Counted from the stretch's first letter, positions 51,580 through 62,341 are shown. The stretch: DNA of 64,000 nt from Rhynchopus sp. YZ270_cl-10 (GCA_964035575.1 OZ037914.1:946213-1010212), one strand, 5' to 3'. Translations and numbers: made by a program. Notes: generated from the letters alone by a model not told the origin.

Positions 51580-53367
51580 TTATGCGGTTCTTGAAGCGCC
51601 CCAGCTGTTCTGCTCAGGGACTTGAGCGTAAGGGGTATGCTGCTGCTGCCGTCCACTCACATCCCCAGGGAGGGAGACCTGCGACGGGGTGGTTGCCGGG
51701 CTTGCTGTAGGCGGAAGGAAGCGCCTCTGGCCTTGGATTCCTCCTCCCCCTCCTCCACCCATGCTGTGCTTGCGCATTGGGATGGCTGCGTTCTGGGGCG
51801 TGCCGTTCAGATGTCCGGACGACTGATGTCCACCCAAGGTAAGGTGCGGTGGAGTCGATGCAACCGACGAACACCCAAAGGAGGACCCCGGCGGAGTCGC
51901 AATCTGTGTCGACACAGTGACCGGGTACGCAAGCAGCTCCTCGGAAGGGTAGTGCAGGCACATAGTGTACGCAAACCCGTTGTGCGTGCCCTGTGTGTTG
52001 TTGAGCGCCGCAACTGCATCGAACGCGGCCTCGGGGGTGGCAAACTGTGCGGTCGCCATTCCCTGCCCTCTCGCGCAGACGGAAAGACAGCTCCCTGCAT
52101 TGGGACCCTGGCCGACGCAAAGATCTGCCATGACCTGCATCGCAGAGGCGTCGTCCCCTGGCAGTCCCCAGGCAGCGATCGTTGCCGAAGGAGGCCCGGT
52201 CAAATGCAGCGGAGCCGGTGCAGGGAGCATCTTGTCCTGCGCAGTGCACATCCTCGCCTCAAGCTCGGTGTGCGCACCACGCCAGTGGGTAGCGTTCGCG
52301 TTGCGGCTCGTCTGAGCAAAGATTTTGTTGTTCCACAGCTTCGCGTAGTTAATGTTTTTGATGCAGTTGTCTGCATCGCGACGTGAGGTAAACTGAACCA
52401 AAGCGCATCCCGGGTGCTGTGCAAGGATTTTGACCGCGACAAGGGTGCCGTACATTCCACACACATTCCACAGCATAGCAGCAGTAATCTTGGTCGGCGC
52501 CTGCTGTGTGTTGGGGAGACCGGACACATGAACACAGTCACCGTGACGGCCTTCAGGCAGCTGCTGCACATCGGGGATAACACCACGCGACTCTTCCGGC
52601 TGCTGTGGGTGCAGCCAGCCTTCGCCAAACACCCACTCATTCCACACAAAGTCGTACAGTGGTGGAAGCTGCATGCTCTGACTCACTGCCGCAATGTCCT
52701 CATGCGAATCGCGTGCACGCACCATCTGGATGAGACGATGCAGGTTCGCGTTGGTCTGCGTGAAATCTCTGTTTCTGTTGTCATCACGCTTGAACGTCAA
52801 CTCCTTCAAACGGGACGGCAGGATTGCTAGGGTACAGGTCACGTCACCTTGGACACCGGACAGACGGAGTTCTCTTCCGTTAAGGTAGCCAAGAGAACGC
52901 TGTGCGCTTGCTGCGTTTGCGAATTGAACCACAACCTGGTTTTTGCCGTGCTGCAGGAACGATGAGAGCTTCTCCACTACACCAAATTGGGTGAAAATTG
53001 CGAAAATCTGGTCCAGCTCGATGGAGTCGGAAAGCTCACGAAGCACGACGAGGAGCGTGCGGGGTTCGTTCGTTTCGTCCTGCTGCGGCTGCTGCTGCTG
53101 CTGCTGCTGCTGTCCACGACGCTGCCCACCTCCCTGCTGCCCACGCCCATCATACCCCTGCTGGTACTGCGGTGGCTGCTGGTAGGTAGGAGGGTGCTGC
53201 GTGTCGTAGTACTGCGGCTGGAAGGGCTGCTGCTGCTGCGTCTGCATCTGTTGCATCTGCTGCTGTGCCATCGCCAGCCCCTGCGGTGGTGGTGTCAGGC
53301 ACTCTGCGCTGCCCTGACTGCGCCCCACGCTTGTCGGGCGCGAATCGGTCCCTGTCCGTTCAGACAT
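51580..53367 (-). CDS. PTB/hnRNP-L-like RNA-binding protein, 595 residues
   Basis: A Gln/Pro-rich N-terminus (about 1-98) precedes an RRM of the PTB type (about 102-175: TLLVVLRELSDSIELDQIFA and NQVVVQFANAASAQRSL). A second clear RRM (about 283-360) includes YGTLVAVKILAQHPGCALVQ, typical of PTB RRM3, and a weaker third covers about 400-480. A Gly/Pro/Ser-rich tail ends it. PTB-like proteins bind pyrimidine tracts. In trypanosomes, related DRBD3/4 proteins affect trans-splicing and mRNA stability; a similar role here is inference. The acceptor TTTAACCCTCAG (near 53435) lies 68 bases upstream of the ATG. No intron is needed. Confidence 0.85.
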   Translation of the reverse strand: MSERTGTDSRPTSVGRSQGSAECLTPPPQGLAMAQQQMQQMQTQQQQPFQPQYYDTQHPPTYQQPPQYQQGYDGRGQQGGGQRRGQQQQQQQQPQQDETNEPRTLLVVLRELSDSIELDQIFAIFTQFGVVEKLSSFLQHGKNQVVVQFANAASAQRSLGYLNGRELRLSGVQGDVTCTLAILPSRLKELTFKRDDNRNRDFTQTNANLHRLIQMVRARDSHEDIAAVSQSMQLPPLYDFVWNEWVFGEGWLHPQQPEESRGVIPDVQQLPEGRHGDCVHVSGLPNTQQAPTKITAAMLWNVCGMYGTLVAVKILAQHPGCALVQFTSRRDADNCIKNINYAKLWNNKIFAQTSRNANATHWRGAHTELEARMCTAQDKMLPAPAPLHLTGPPSATIAAWGLPGDDASAMQVMADLCVGQGPNAGSCLSVCARGQGMATAQFATPEAAFDAVAALNNTQGTHNGFAYTMCLHYPSEELLAYPVTVSTQIATPPGSSFGCSSVASTPPHLTLGGHQSSGHLNGTPQNAAIPMRKHSMGGGGGGGIQGQRRFLPPTASPATTPSQVSLPGDVSGRQQQHTPYAQVPEQNSWGASRTA

Positions 53368-53540
53368 ATCCTGCGAGTACCCGCCTCCAAAGGAACTGTT
53401 CGACGCCGTTGTACTGCTTGTAAAGGAAGGTGTCCTGAGGGTTAAAGAGAGAAACGCTGAAAAAAAGAGAACGAAAAAAAAAGAAAAAAAAGGGTTAGAA
53501 GGGAGATGTGTATAAGTCTGGAGGTGGTGCGTGGGGTTTG

Positions 53541-53590
53541 TTTTGAAAGTTGTATTAGTGTATCCACCCTACAGGAGTATGCTCGACAAT
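53541..53590 (-). repeat. Short repeat family A, diverged
   Basis: Plus-strand TTGTATTAGTGTATCCACCC, then a CTCGACAATA-like end. Confidence 0.55.
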
Positions 53591-55410
53591 ACTAATATAT
53601 TTTAAGGAAGAGGGGTAATTCGAGTGTGAAAAAGAGCAGGGATATTGCCCAGAGAATGGCAATATCCAATGTAGAAAAGCAATGAACCTCCTGGAAATTC
53701 CAAACATATGGCACAGTCCATAAACCCACCCCCCTAAAAGGTAACCTTTTGAATTTTTTTTCACATTAGATAACTTCCACTCGGACTTTTTGCTCGATTT
53801 TTGCTCCTTTGAACTCAGAATAACGTTTCTGAGGTCACAGGAGCAAAAATCGAGCAAAAAGTCCGAGTGGAAGATAGATGGATTAACGTCGAGAGGTAAA
53901 AAAACTAATTGGGCAATGGGTTTTGAGTGGGCTGCGAAAAGCTACCTTTTCACTATTTTTTTTGCATTTTTTCGAGTTCTGGGGTGGACAACTGGTGAAA
54001 TTTCACCCCACAGGGTGCCCCAGGCCTATTCTGGAAGTGGTTTCCACCAGGAGATGCTCAGAAGTGTCACAAATAATGAAAAATATTTTTTGGGAAACGG
54101 TTTACCCACGAAACTAACGCAAAACCCAATTCCCAATTAGTTTTTTTACCTCTCGACGTTAATCCATCTATCTTCCACTCGGACTTTTTGCTCGATTTTT
54201 GCTCCTGTGACCTCAGAAACGTTATTCTGAGTTCAAAGGAGCAAAAATCGAGCAAAAAGTCCGAGTGGAAGTTATCTAATGTGAAAAAAATTCAAAAGGT
54301 TACCTTTTAGGGGGGTGGGTTTATGCTGTGCCATATGTATGAAGTCCATCTCCAGCAGCATTTTGACCATGTGGACCCCACGCAGTGAGGAGGAAGGAGA
54401 GGACCCTCACCCTCTCTGTCGCTTCATTCCAGAAGACTTACTCCTCCAACGTATGGCCCCCATTGTACGCTTGCACCACATGCCGACAAATTGCCGGTTC
54501 AGGCTTGGGATCTGCCCTGTTCACTTGTCTCCTATTCACCCGGCTCGATGGCGCTTCATTGCATAAGTTGCACTCCAGAATACTTAGTCTTCCGACAGCT
54601 GGAGCCCATGGTACTCAGGCACCACGCTAAAGAAGACACGGAGCAACTCTCACACCTCGTCACGACATCAAAGCAGTACTGAAAGAAACAAAAAACCATC
54701 AACGACGAGAACTGTCGGAATTCCTTTTTTTTCTTCTTCATTTGAATTTTTACTCGAACAGGAAGCCGTAAAACGGTCCTCCAATTTTGGAAGCAAAGCA
54801 AGCGTTATACGTTTGTGAAAAAAAAAGATAGTATTTTCAACATATGCAATCAATACATTGATAGCATATGTTGATTGGAAAACAAAAACAAAAACAAAAA
54901 CAAAAAAATAGTTGAAAGTGCGCACGCCAGTGTCGACGTAGGCACCAGATATCTCTGCGAAAAAAGAAAAAAAAAAACAAAAAGTGAAGTTGATAGTGCA
55001 AATGCCTCTGGGACGCAGGGCACTGCACACTCCGCGGGTGACGAGAAGAGAAGAACAAAGAAAAAACAAAAGCGATGAAATGAGACAGTCTTCCCACCCA
55101 AAGGGTGTATGTAGTGCACAGGGTATGGTAATGATGTTGCCAAGAACATCAAAACCCTGTTTGCAAAGTGGAAGAGAAAAATATATAACGTTGGCAATGA
55201 TGATAAGGCCTTGCAGAGGTAAAGCCGCCTTCAAAAAAAAATAAAGAATGTCAGACCAAACTGAAAAGAGCAAGGTGGGGGGGAAAAGTGAGATTGCTGC
55301 TATGCTGCTATGCTGTTGAACTCTTCTTTAAATCCTCCCACCTTGCATCATCTTCTACAGCACTGCGCACCTTGGGGAGATCCTCCTCCGGACGCGTTTG
55401 GGGTATTTGT
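53588..55410 (-). CDS. Candidate spliced gene with a Cys-rich exon, unresolved
   Basis: The best segment, about 54612-54442, ends in GGAGGA/GTAAGT and has one convincing frame, with ILECNLCNEAPSSRVNRRQ and then PEPAICRHVVQAYNGG: CxxC and CxH pairs that could bind zinc. Other possible pieces are MVPIPQIPQTRPEEDLPK at the far end (start split by the hAT-like element), a segment from 55156 after CTTTGCAAACAG, a segment from 54678 after TTTGTTTCTTTCAG, and a last segment from about 53686 after GGAATTTCCAG. Family E units (54911-54950, 54986-55025) and the fold-back element (53705-54337) would be intronic. Exon order is not proven and the family is unknown. Confidence 0.3.
53705..54337. mobile_element. 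Fold-back element with long inverted repeats
   Basis: Arms of about 220 bases start CATATGGCACAG and meet around a centre of about 180 bases. Each arm itself holds a palindrome: CCACTCGGACTTTTTGCTCG and its inverse around a short loop. A TA pair lies near each outer end, so a TA target is possible. Confidence 0.8.
54911..55025 (-). repeat. Two family E units in tandem
   Basis: Units at 54911-54950 (GTTGAAAGTGCGCACGCC) and 54986-55025 (GTTGATAGTGCAAATGCCTC) are separated by an A-run. Confidence 0.55.
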
Positions 55411-55421
55411 GGTATTGGAAC

Positions 55422-56030
55422 CAGGGTATTAGGGTGGTTAAAAAAACTGGTTTTCAAAAAAAAAAAAAAAACAGAGAAATCTGGAGGGGAAAAAAAAACC
55501 GACACTTTTCACCAGGCCTTTCTGTAAATGTCGTCCCCAGATTAGGGCGGACTCGATTTTTTTCCCCGCATTTTCCCCCCGCCTGGTAGAACCGTGGTTG
55601 AACCACGGGAGTGCCATTTGGGAAATGGCTGTTCCTTGATTTTTTTTTGCCTGCGGCGCCATTTTTCATTTTTTGCTCCGCAAAAAAGGGTTCGTTTGAG
55701 TGGCTCTGTGGTGTAAAAAGCTAGATTTTTACACCGTACCCTCAAAATTTTTCGCCTGCGGCGCCATTTTATATTATTTTTTTGCCCCGCAAAAAATAAA
55801 ATACAGTCCCTCTGTTCCCAATGTCTACCCTGGGTCAGCAGCGCCGAAAAATATTTTGAATCTGGATTCCTGGATAAGACACTGACCCCACCCCCAAAAA
55901 ACCCGAAAAAGGTGACTGTGTCCGTCAACGGTGGAGGTTTTCGCCAGAAACACTAGTTTTTGCCGCCCAGGAGAGAAAACCAGAAAAACCAGTTTTTTCC
56001 GGGATTTTGGATTTTCACCCTAATACCCTG
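55422..56030. mobile_element. hAT-like MITE with 8-bp target duplication
   Basis: The terminal inverted repeat CAGGGTATTAGGGTG is flanked by ATTGGAAC on both sides (55414-55421 and 56031-56038). An 8-bp duplication with ends starting CAGGG is characteristic of the hAT superfamily. The inside carries the hairpin GGTGTAAAAAGCTAG with its inverse, and CGCCTGCGGCGCCATTTT twice. No transposase; 609 bases. Confidence 0.9.
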
Positions 56031-56133
56031 ATTGGAACCATCAAAAAAAAAAAAAAAACGAAACAGCGTGCCAACGAAGTCTTTCTCAAGGGCAGCACAA
56101 TACATATAAAAAAAGGGGGGGGGGGGGGGGGTA

Positions 56134-57694
56134 GGGGCCGCAGTCCCCTAAGGAAATTATGTAACAATAATTATTTCGTCATTTTTTGGGCATCTAGTGG
56201 GCACCTCAGGGTGTGTCTGACACCCAAAATAGGTTTCCGGGGCAGTGTGACCCAGAATTTCATGGTTTGGCACCTCAGAAAGTGAAAAAAGTGTGAAAAA
56301 ATAGGATTTTCAGCCTTTTTGGCCATTTGGGGCAAAATGGCCAATTTTGGCACATTTTTTGCTTTGTGGGGGTATTTGGGGCTATTTCACCCCCAAAACC
56401 ACTCAGAACATGTTCTAGGCACCTATTTTCAACCACAATTACCCATACAGGGGGGTATTCCGCTCAAGAAATGGTTTTGTTGGGGTTATTTTCAGCAAAT
56501 TTTCACTAAGTTTCACTAAGTTTTGCTAAGTTTCACTAAGTTTTACTAAGTTTCACTAAGTTTTGGTCAAAAAAAATGCAAAAAACACGAAAAATTGCAC
56601 AAAAAATGGGAGGAACCGAACAAATATGTATGGTATGGCAAAAATGTGTCCTTTTTTTTGGGTGACTGATTACCAGAAACACAAAAAAAATGGAAAATAA
56701 AGCACAAATCGGCCATTTGGGCCATTTTGGGACAAATGACCATTTTTGACCAAATTTTCAAAAAAAATTGTAAAATTTCGACATCATGACAGCTGCTTGG
56801 ACACAAAACTACCCCAGGGATGTCCCGTGAGTCTATTCCGACCTGTTTTGGACACTTTAGGTACTTTTTTTGGCCGCTTTTTGGTGTTTTGAGGTCAAAA
56901 TGACCCCTGTCTACCCCCTGTCCAGGGGTCATATTCGACTCAATATTTCAAACCAAGATCGGTTCGAGGGGCCCAAAAGGGTGCAGCTCGTCGAAATCAG
57001 GCCCACAGGACCCCCTGGAGTATGATTTCCACAGGAGAGTGACCCCAAGAGGCCTCTGACGGCCCTAATTTGGCATTTTTTAGCCCAAAAACCGCCCCTA
57101 CCCCCCTCTCTGGGGGGGAGGGCAATTTTTCACTCATTTTCCCCATTTCTAGTGCTTCTAAGTCCTCCAATGGGTAAAAAAACGGTTCCGTTGGGTCCGC
57201 AGACCATTTTTTGGGGGGGTATGTACCAAAATTTGCACCATACCCTACTTTATGTGATGGCCAGGGGAAAAATCCTGGCCTTGGACAGGGGGTAGACAGG
57301 GGGTGGACAGGGGGTCTTTTTTTCCAAATTTTGGCCAAATTCACCAAAGAAAAGGCGTAAAAATGTGAAAAACAGGCGAGAATGGACTCCAAGCACGTTT
57401 TTGGGGCAAAATAGGTCTCAAATGACTCTCTGAAACATCGAATTTGGTGTTTTTTTCATGTTTTTTCATGAAAAATCGGGGTTTTGGCCAAAATGGCCAA
57501 AACCCCCAAAAAGCCAGTTTTTTGCTATTTTTTCCCATTTTTTCACATTCTAGAGTCGAATTTTCACCCAATTTTGCCTCACAGGGTGTTTCTGACCTAT
57601 TCTGGGGTGGTTCTCTGCAGGTTGTGGCCACTATACGCCAAAAAGTGGCAAAATGAATTATTGTTACATAATTTCCTTAGGGGACTGCGGCCCC
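56134..57694. mobile_element. 1.56-kb TIR element in a G-run, TA target site
   Basis: Perfect inverted repeats of about 39 bases begin GGGGCCGCAGTCCCCTAAGG, flanked by TA and embedded in G-runs on both sides. The inside is low complexity with GGCCATTTTGG-like repeats and a TTTCACTAAG run near 56510. No transposase frame is found. Confidence 0.85.
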
Positions 57695-57716
57695 TAGGGG
57701 GGGGGGGGGTGCCTGC

Positions 57717-60031
57717 TCAGATCTTGTGTGTGAAGGTGCAAGTGTTGACACCGTCGAAGAAGTCGAGGTAGTGTGTGCCAGGGTACAGGGTGCGCACACC
57801 ATTAGCGTTCACAATCTTCAGGCTCTCGTCCAGCGACTCGTAGCGCTGTCAGCGTCAGGAGCTGCGATGCGCCAGGTGCAAGCGCCACCTTGTCAAAGCC
57901 GATCAGTGTCTTCAGCGGCACAGGGTGCTTGCCCCCGACAGCAGCACGCACGTCGTCGCCAGGTCTGTGGAACAGCATCACCACAGCGTCACCTGCACGT
58001 GCACCAGTGTTCTTCACCACCACGTTGTCCGCAGTGCACTCAGACACAGAGAACGTTGTGTAGCTGAGACCGTGTCCGAACGCGAACTCAGGCTCCTCCG
58101 CCAGGTACTTGTAGGTGCGCCCAGGTGCACGCGACATGTTGAAGCTGTTCATGTCCAGTCTGGACACAGTCTCTGCCTTCATCTGTGTGTAGGGCAGACG
58201 GCCCCACGAGTTGCTCTTCCCAAACAGGTTGATGTACATCGCCTCAGCACCACGGTACGCAGGGTAGAACGCGTCCACAATTGCGTCCGACTTCGTCAGC
58301 ACGTTCTTCCCAAGAGACACAGCACCTCCGTTCACGAGCACCACAATCACGCGTGGCTTGTTTGGCAGCATCAGAATCTTCTCCAGAAGCTCTCCCTGAA
58401 GGCCGGGCAGGGTCACATTGCTGCGGTCAATACCTTCGTGTTCGACACTCTGGTCCAGCCCACCGAAGTAAATGACGACATCAGACTCAGAGCCAGCCTT
58501 CAGTGCTGCAGCCATGCGGGAGGTGTCGGTGGAGCTGATGTCCACACCCTCCTCCACAACAAGCGAAGACACGTAGCCACCCTGCTCCTTCCCAATCAGC
58601 TCAGTGAACTTCTCCTCCACGGTCTCCACGCAGTTGAAAGTGTTGTCGAAACACGTCTGGTCGCCGTGGTAGCCAGAGAACAGTCCTCCCCTCGACACTG
58701 TGTGGGGTCCAAGCAGAGCAAGCTTGATCGGCTTCTTCGTGTTCTCCATCGACAGCGGAAGCACAGAGTTGTTGTTCTTCAGCAGCACCATCGACTGGAT
58801 GGCAGAGTCGAGGTTCACCTTCCAGTGTGCTGTCGAGTTCACAACCTCCTTCCCGATCTTTGTGTACGGCTGGTCAGCAAGGTCGTCGAACTGGCCAGTC
58901 TTGAAGCGCACAGCAAGGATGCGCGACAGGGCCAGATCCACTGCAGGCTGCACAGTGCTTCTCTTCTGCGACAGCAACTGCTCCAGAAGTCCTTTCCCGC
59001 CAAGCTCCTTTGGTGACCAGTACTGGTCTCCAAGTTCAAGGTCAGCTCCTCCGAACAGTGTGTCAGATGCAGCCTCAATCTCGGTCTTTGCGTACTTGTT
59101 GTTATGAACCATGTGGTCCACAGCACCACAGTCGGTACCCACAACAGCGTCAGGACGGTGGAAGGAGCCACGAAGAACGTCGTTCAGAAGGTAGTTGCTG
59201 GCGCATGCAGGCACTCCGTTCGGGGCAGCGTACGAACACATGACACCGGTTGCGTTTCCTCCGTTCACGTCCATCCCACGCTCGTACTGGGGCAGGAAGG
59301 TCTCCCACAGGTCGTGTGCCGAGATCTCAGGTGCAAAGCCTTCGCGGTTCGCCTCCACAGAGTAGGCAGTGAAGTGCTTCAGCGACATGGCCACCTTTGT
59401 GTAGCGGGGGTCGGACCCTGCCTGTCCGCCACGGAGGTAGTGGTGCGCGTACTCACCCGCAAGGAAGGGGTCCTCAGACGGCACCTCGGAGTTCCTTCCC
59501 CAGCGCGGGTCACGCATGATGTTGATGTTCGGGCCGTACCCTGTCAGGCCGATCAGAGCAGACTTGTGGTCGTCGGTGCCTCTTGGCTGACGGATGTTGT
59601 TGAGCGCACGGAACTCGTCGGACAGGGTCTCTCCCTTGATTCTCCACATTGTGGTGTTGAAAGCTGCACCAAGCCCAGTTGGCCCGGGGAACTGTGTTGC
59701 GCACTGGTCCTCTGCAAGGCACATTGACGCCACAGCTGTGTTCATCTCCACAAGGTGGAGGTACGCAGGCACTCCGAAGCGTGGCAGGCCTCCGTCCATG
59801 AAGGAGCACGACCCGACGTGGTGGGTGGTATCAGGGGCCATCATGCGCACCTTCTCCTCGTCTGTGAGTGATACGCGAGTGCATCGGAAGGGACGAGTCG
59901 CAGAAAGGGAAGTCTGCACTGATGTTGTAGCACCCCCACACGTGCCCGGAAGGGAACGTCGTTGGGATTGCACGACGCTCACCCGACGCACTGACTGCCG
60001 CCAGCAGCAGCAGCGAAGACTTGAAGGCCAT
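57717..60031 (-). CDS. Secreted GH3 beta-xylosidase/beta-glucosidase with two apparent frameshifts
   Basis: MAFKSSLLLLAAVSAS is a signal peptide, and FPFCDSSLP follows as in GH3 xylosidases. The body has MRDPRWGRNSEVPSEDP, the Lys-His pair in KHFTAYSVE, and the nucleophile Asp in VVGTDCGAVDHM. The end is a fibronectin-like tail with LDESLKIVNANGVRTLYPGT. The frame shifts twice, near 59875 (start CTCGCGTATC in sense) and near 57845 (AGCGCTACG). Each shift equals one CG/GC pair missing from what would be CGCGCG or GCGCGC; restoring both gives 772 codons plus the stop. This could be assembly or base-calling error, or recent decay. Codon use is otherwise intact. An acceptor (CTTCTCCCCAG or TTTTTTTAG) precedes the ATG. 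Confidence 0.85.
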
Positions 60032-60515
60032 GGTTTTGTTGCTAACTTTTCCTAAAAAAATAAGATGGAATTGCTGGGGAGAAGGGCAGCGAAAATAAAA
60101 CACGGGGAATATGAGGGTTTGGTACCATTTTTTTTTCTGCTGTAATATCCGTGTTTCCTTATCTTTTCTTCACAGATACATATACTGCACACACAACCCT
60201 TTTGAGATAGACCAAAGAAAAGAACCTAAACCGACACAGCACATATTGTCACTGCCATATCTTGGGGAATCAAACACAGATCCCCTTTCTTGAAAAAAAT
60301 ATGAAAGAAAGAGGAGGTGGTTATGCTACACACAACATGACCACCCGAGGCTTTCGAAAGCGCTGAAACAATTCTGAAACACTTTTCAAAAGACCCCAAA
60401 ATACCTCTTTTCTCCCCTTTTTCCCCACCATATTTACGAGGTATAGAGGACAAAGAGAGCTCTTTTTTGATATTTTCCTCATTTTTTTTTTTTTTTTTTT
60501 TTTTTTTCATTTTTT
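60032..60515. other. Intergenic region between Cfd1-like and GH3 genes
   Basis: A long A-run in sense (T-run at 60485-60507) lies just after the Cfd1-like stop; the acceptor region of the GH3 gene is at the left. None of the short repeat families is present. Confidence 0.45.
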
Positions 60516-61286
60516 TCATCCCAACTGTCGATAAATATCTTCAACAATAGTTCCTATCGCCACAGCGGTTTGGGTGTCGGGGAATTCAGCTGCGAAGTGC
60601 TTTCCTGAGTCTTCGCATTGCGCAAGCTTTGGGTCGATTGGGATACCACCAAGGAATTTTACGTTGTACTCTTGGGCAATGAGCTGACCACCACCTGAAG
60701 AGAAGATAGGCGTGCACGTGGCGCAGTGGGGGCAGGCGAATCCGGACATATTTTCTACAATGCCTACGACACTGAGGCCAAGCTTCTGGCAGAACGACAT
60801 TTCCTTGCGAACGTCATCGCATGCAACCTTCTGTGGGCCGGTCACCACCACCGCACCAACGTTTGGACGTCCCTTCAACTGTTCGCACAGTGTCAAATGC
60901 TCGTCGGAAGTCCCCGGCGGTGTGTCGACCACCAACACATCGCAGTCGCCCCACTCCACATTGTTCAAGAACTGCTTGATGACCGAATCCTTCTTCGGCC
61001 CCCTCCACACCACAGCAGCACCCTCCTCCTCCAAAAGGAACTGAATCGACATCACCTTCACCCCATTCGGCCCTGGAACAGGGATCCACCCGCGTTCTCC
61101 ATTGGTAACGTCTTTGCCTTCGACGCCAAGGATCTTGGGAACACTTGGTCCGCATAAATCGACGTCCAGCACACCAACCTTCTTGCCGGCAGCAGCCAGG
61201 CCGAGGGCAAGCTGGCAGGCAACAGTGCTCTTCCCGACACCACCCTTGCCGCTGAGAACAGCGAGAACGTTCTTCACGTTGTCCAT
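60516..61286 (-). CDS. Cytosolic Fe-S scaffold ATPase, Cfd1/NUBP2 type
   Basis: A 256-residue Mrp/NBP35-family P-loop ATPase. The deviant Walker A motif is GKGGVGKST near residue 13, followed by DVDLCGPSVP and VDTPPGTSDEH. The cluster-bridging pair CPHC lies in MSGFACPHCATCTPIFSSGG. The absence of the N-terminal four-Cys motif of Nbp35/NUBP1 points to Cfd1/NUBP2, its partner in the cytosolic iron-sulfur assembly scaffold. I start at the Met at 61286, because the acceptor AAAATCTCAG lies about 26 bases upstream; a longer frame reaching 61487 lies before it and resembles no targeting peptide. Confidence 0.9.
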   Translation of the reverse strand: MDNVKNVLAVLSGKGGVGKSTVACQLALGLAAAGKKVGVLDVDLCGPSVPKILGVEGKDVTNGERGWIPVPGPNGVKVMSIQFLLEEEGAAVVWRGPKKDSVIKQFLNNVEWGDCDVLVVDTPPGTSDEHLTLCEQLKGRPNVGAVVVTGPQKVACDDVRKEMSFCQKLGLSVVGIVENMSGFACPHCATCTPIFSSGGGQLIAQEYNVKFLGGIPIDPKLAQCEDSGKHFAAEFPDTQTAVAIGTIVEDIYRQLG

Positions 61287-61726
61287 TTTTGTTGTTGTTG
61301 TTTTTTGCTGAGATTTTGTTGATGTGAGAAGAGTGACAATAGAAATTTTTTTTTTGTACACAACATTGTGAGCGGAAAGTAAGCCTTTCGCAGCAAGGCA
61401 GGTAAGGTAGGTCATTAGCATTTGGCCTAGAGAGATCACAAAGGGTGGCTGAAGCGTCGAGGTGCTTGCACTACGTGCTGAAGACAAGAGGAGAAGGATA
61501 AATTTTTCACTCTTGCTTCAAATCTGTGGATAATCCATGTTGGTGCGTGGCTGGAGTTCAAAAGAATGGGGGCAGGGGGAGGGTGGGAGGGAGTATATTT
61601 TTTGATCTTTTGTGCTTTTTTTCGTTTTTTGTTGGTTTTTGTTGTTTTTTCAGACGATCTTCATATTGACCTCCATCTCCTCAAAACCAGCATAATGTGT
61701 TTGTTTATTTAAGAAAAAGGCGCTTT
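61287..61726. other. Intergenic region after the first eS8 copy
   Basis: It holds TTTTTGTT-type T-rich runs and the acceptor region of the Cfd1-like gene. No named repeat or gene. Confidence 0.4.
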
Positions 61727-62341
61727 CTAGTTCTTCTTGGCCTTCTTCTTGTCGGTCTTCCTGAGGTAGAAGTTGAGCTCGGCACCCTCAAGGAGGTATC
61801 CGTCGGCACGGCCAACCTGTCCCGGGCGGGATGCAACACGGGCAAGGACACGTCCTCCCTTCACCTGGTCCTCAACGTTCTTCTCCAGCTTGCGGTCGCC
61901 AATGCGGGAGATCCAACGGCGCTTGCGGGAGTCGGTCGCCTCAAGCTCCTTGTCGGTGGCACGCTTCTTTCCGAGGAGCACACCGTAGTGCTTGTAGTAC
62001 CACTGACGGAAGGGGGAGGAGTCGACCGACACGATGGCTCCCTTCACGAGGGTCTTGGTACGGATCATCTCGTTGCTGGTTGCGTTGTACACAACATCGA
62101 TGATGCGCGACTTGCGGGTGCACGACTGGGATCCCCACGAGAAGTTTCCGTGGTCAAGACGGAGGGCACGGAACTTCAGGTTTCCTCCCCTGGCGCGCAC
62201 GGTGCTGACACGGTTGTCTCCGTGTGCGAGCTTGGTGTTGGCGGGCACACGTCCGAGCTCGTACTTCCTCTTCTTCTGGTGGATCTTACGCTTTCCTCCG
62301 GTGACACGGCGCTTGTGCAGTCTGCTACGAGTGATTCCCAT
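61727..62341 (-). CDS. RPS8: 40S ribosomal protein eS8 (RPS8), copy 1
   Basis: A 204-residue eS8 from [19 protein letters not shown] at the start to a Lys-rich end. The family pattern is complete: [35 protein letters not shown], and the C-terminal [19 protein letters not shown]. eS8 sits in the small subunit body, near helices of 18S rRNA. The coding sequence appears identical base for base to copy 2 at 63060-63674, but the 5' and 3' flanks differ. AG acceptor candidates (AACAACAG, then CCAG) lie within 45 bases of the ATG. Confidence 0.97.
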   Translation of the reverse strand: MGITRSRLHKRRVTGGKRKIHQKKRKYELGRVPANTKLAHGDNRVSTVRARGGNLKFRALRLDHGNFSWGSQSCTRKSRIIDVVYNATSNEMIRTKTLVKGAIVSVDSSPFRQWYYKHYGVLLGKKRATDKELEATDSRKRRWISRIGDRKLEKNVEDQVKGGRVLARVASRPGQVGRADGYLLEGAELNFYLRKTDKKKAKKN

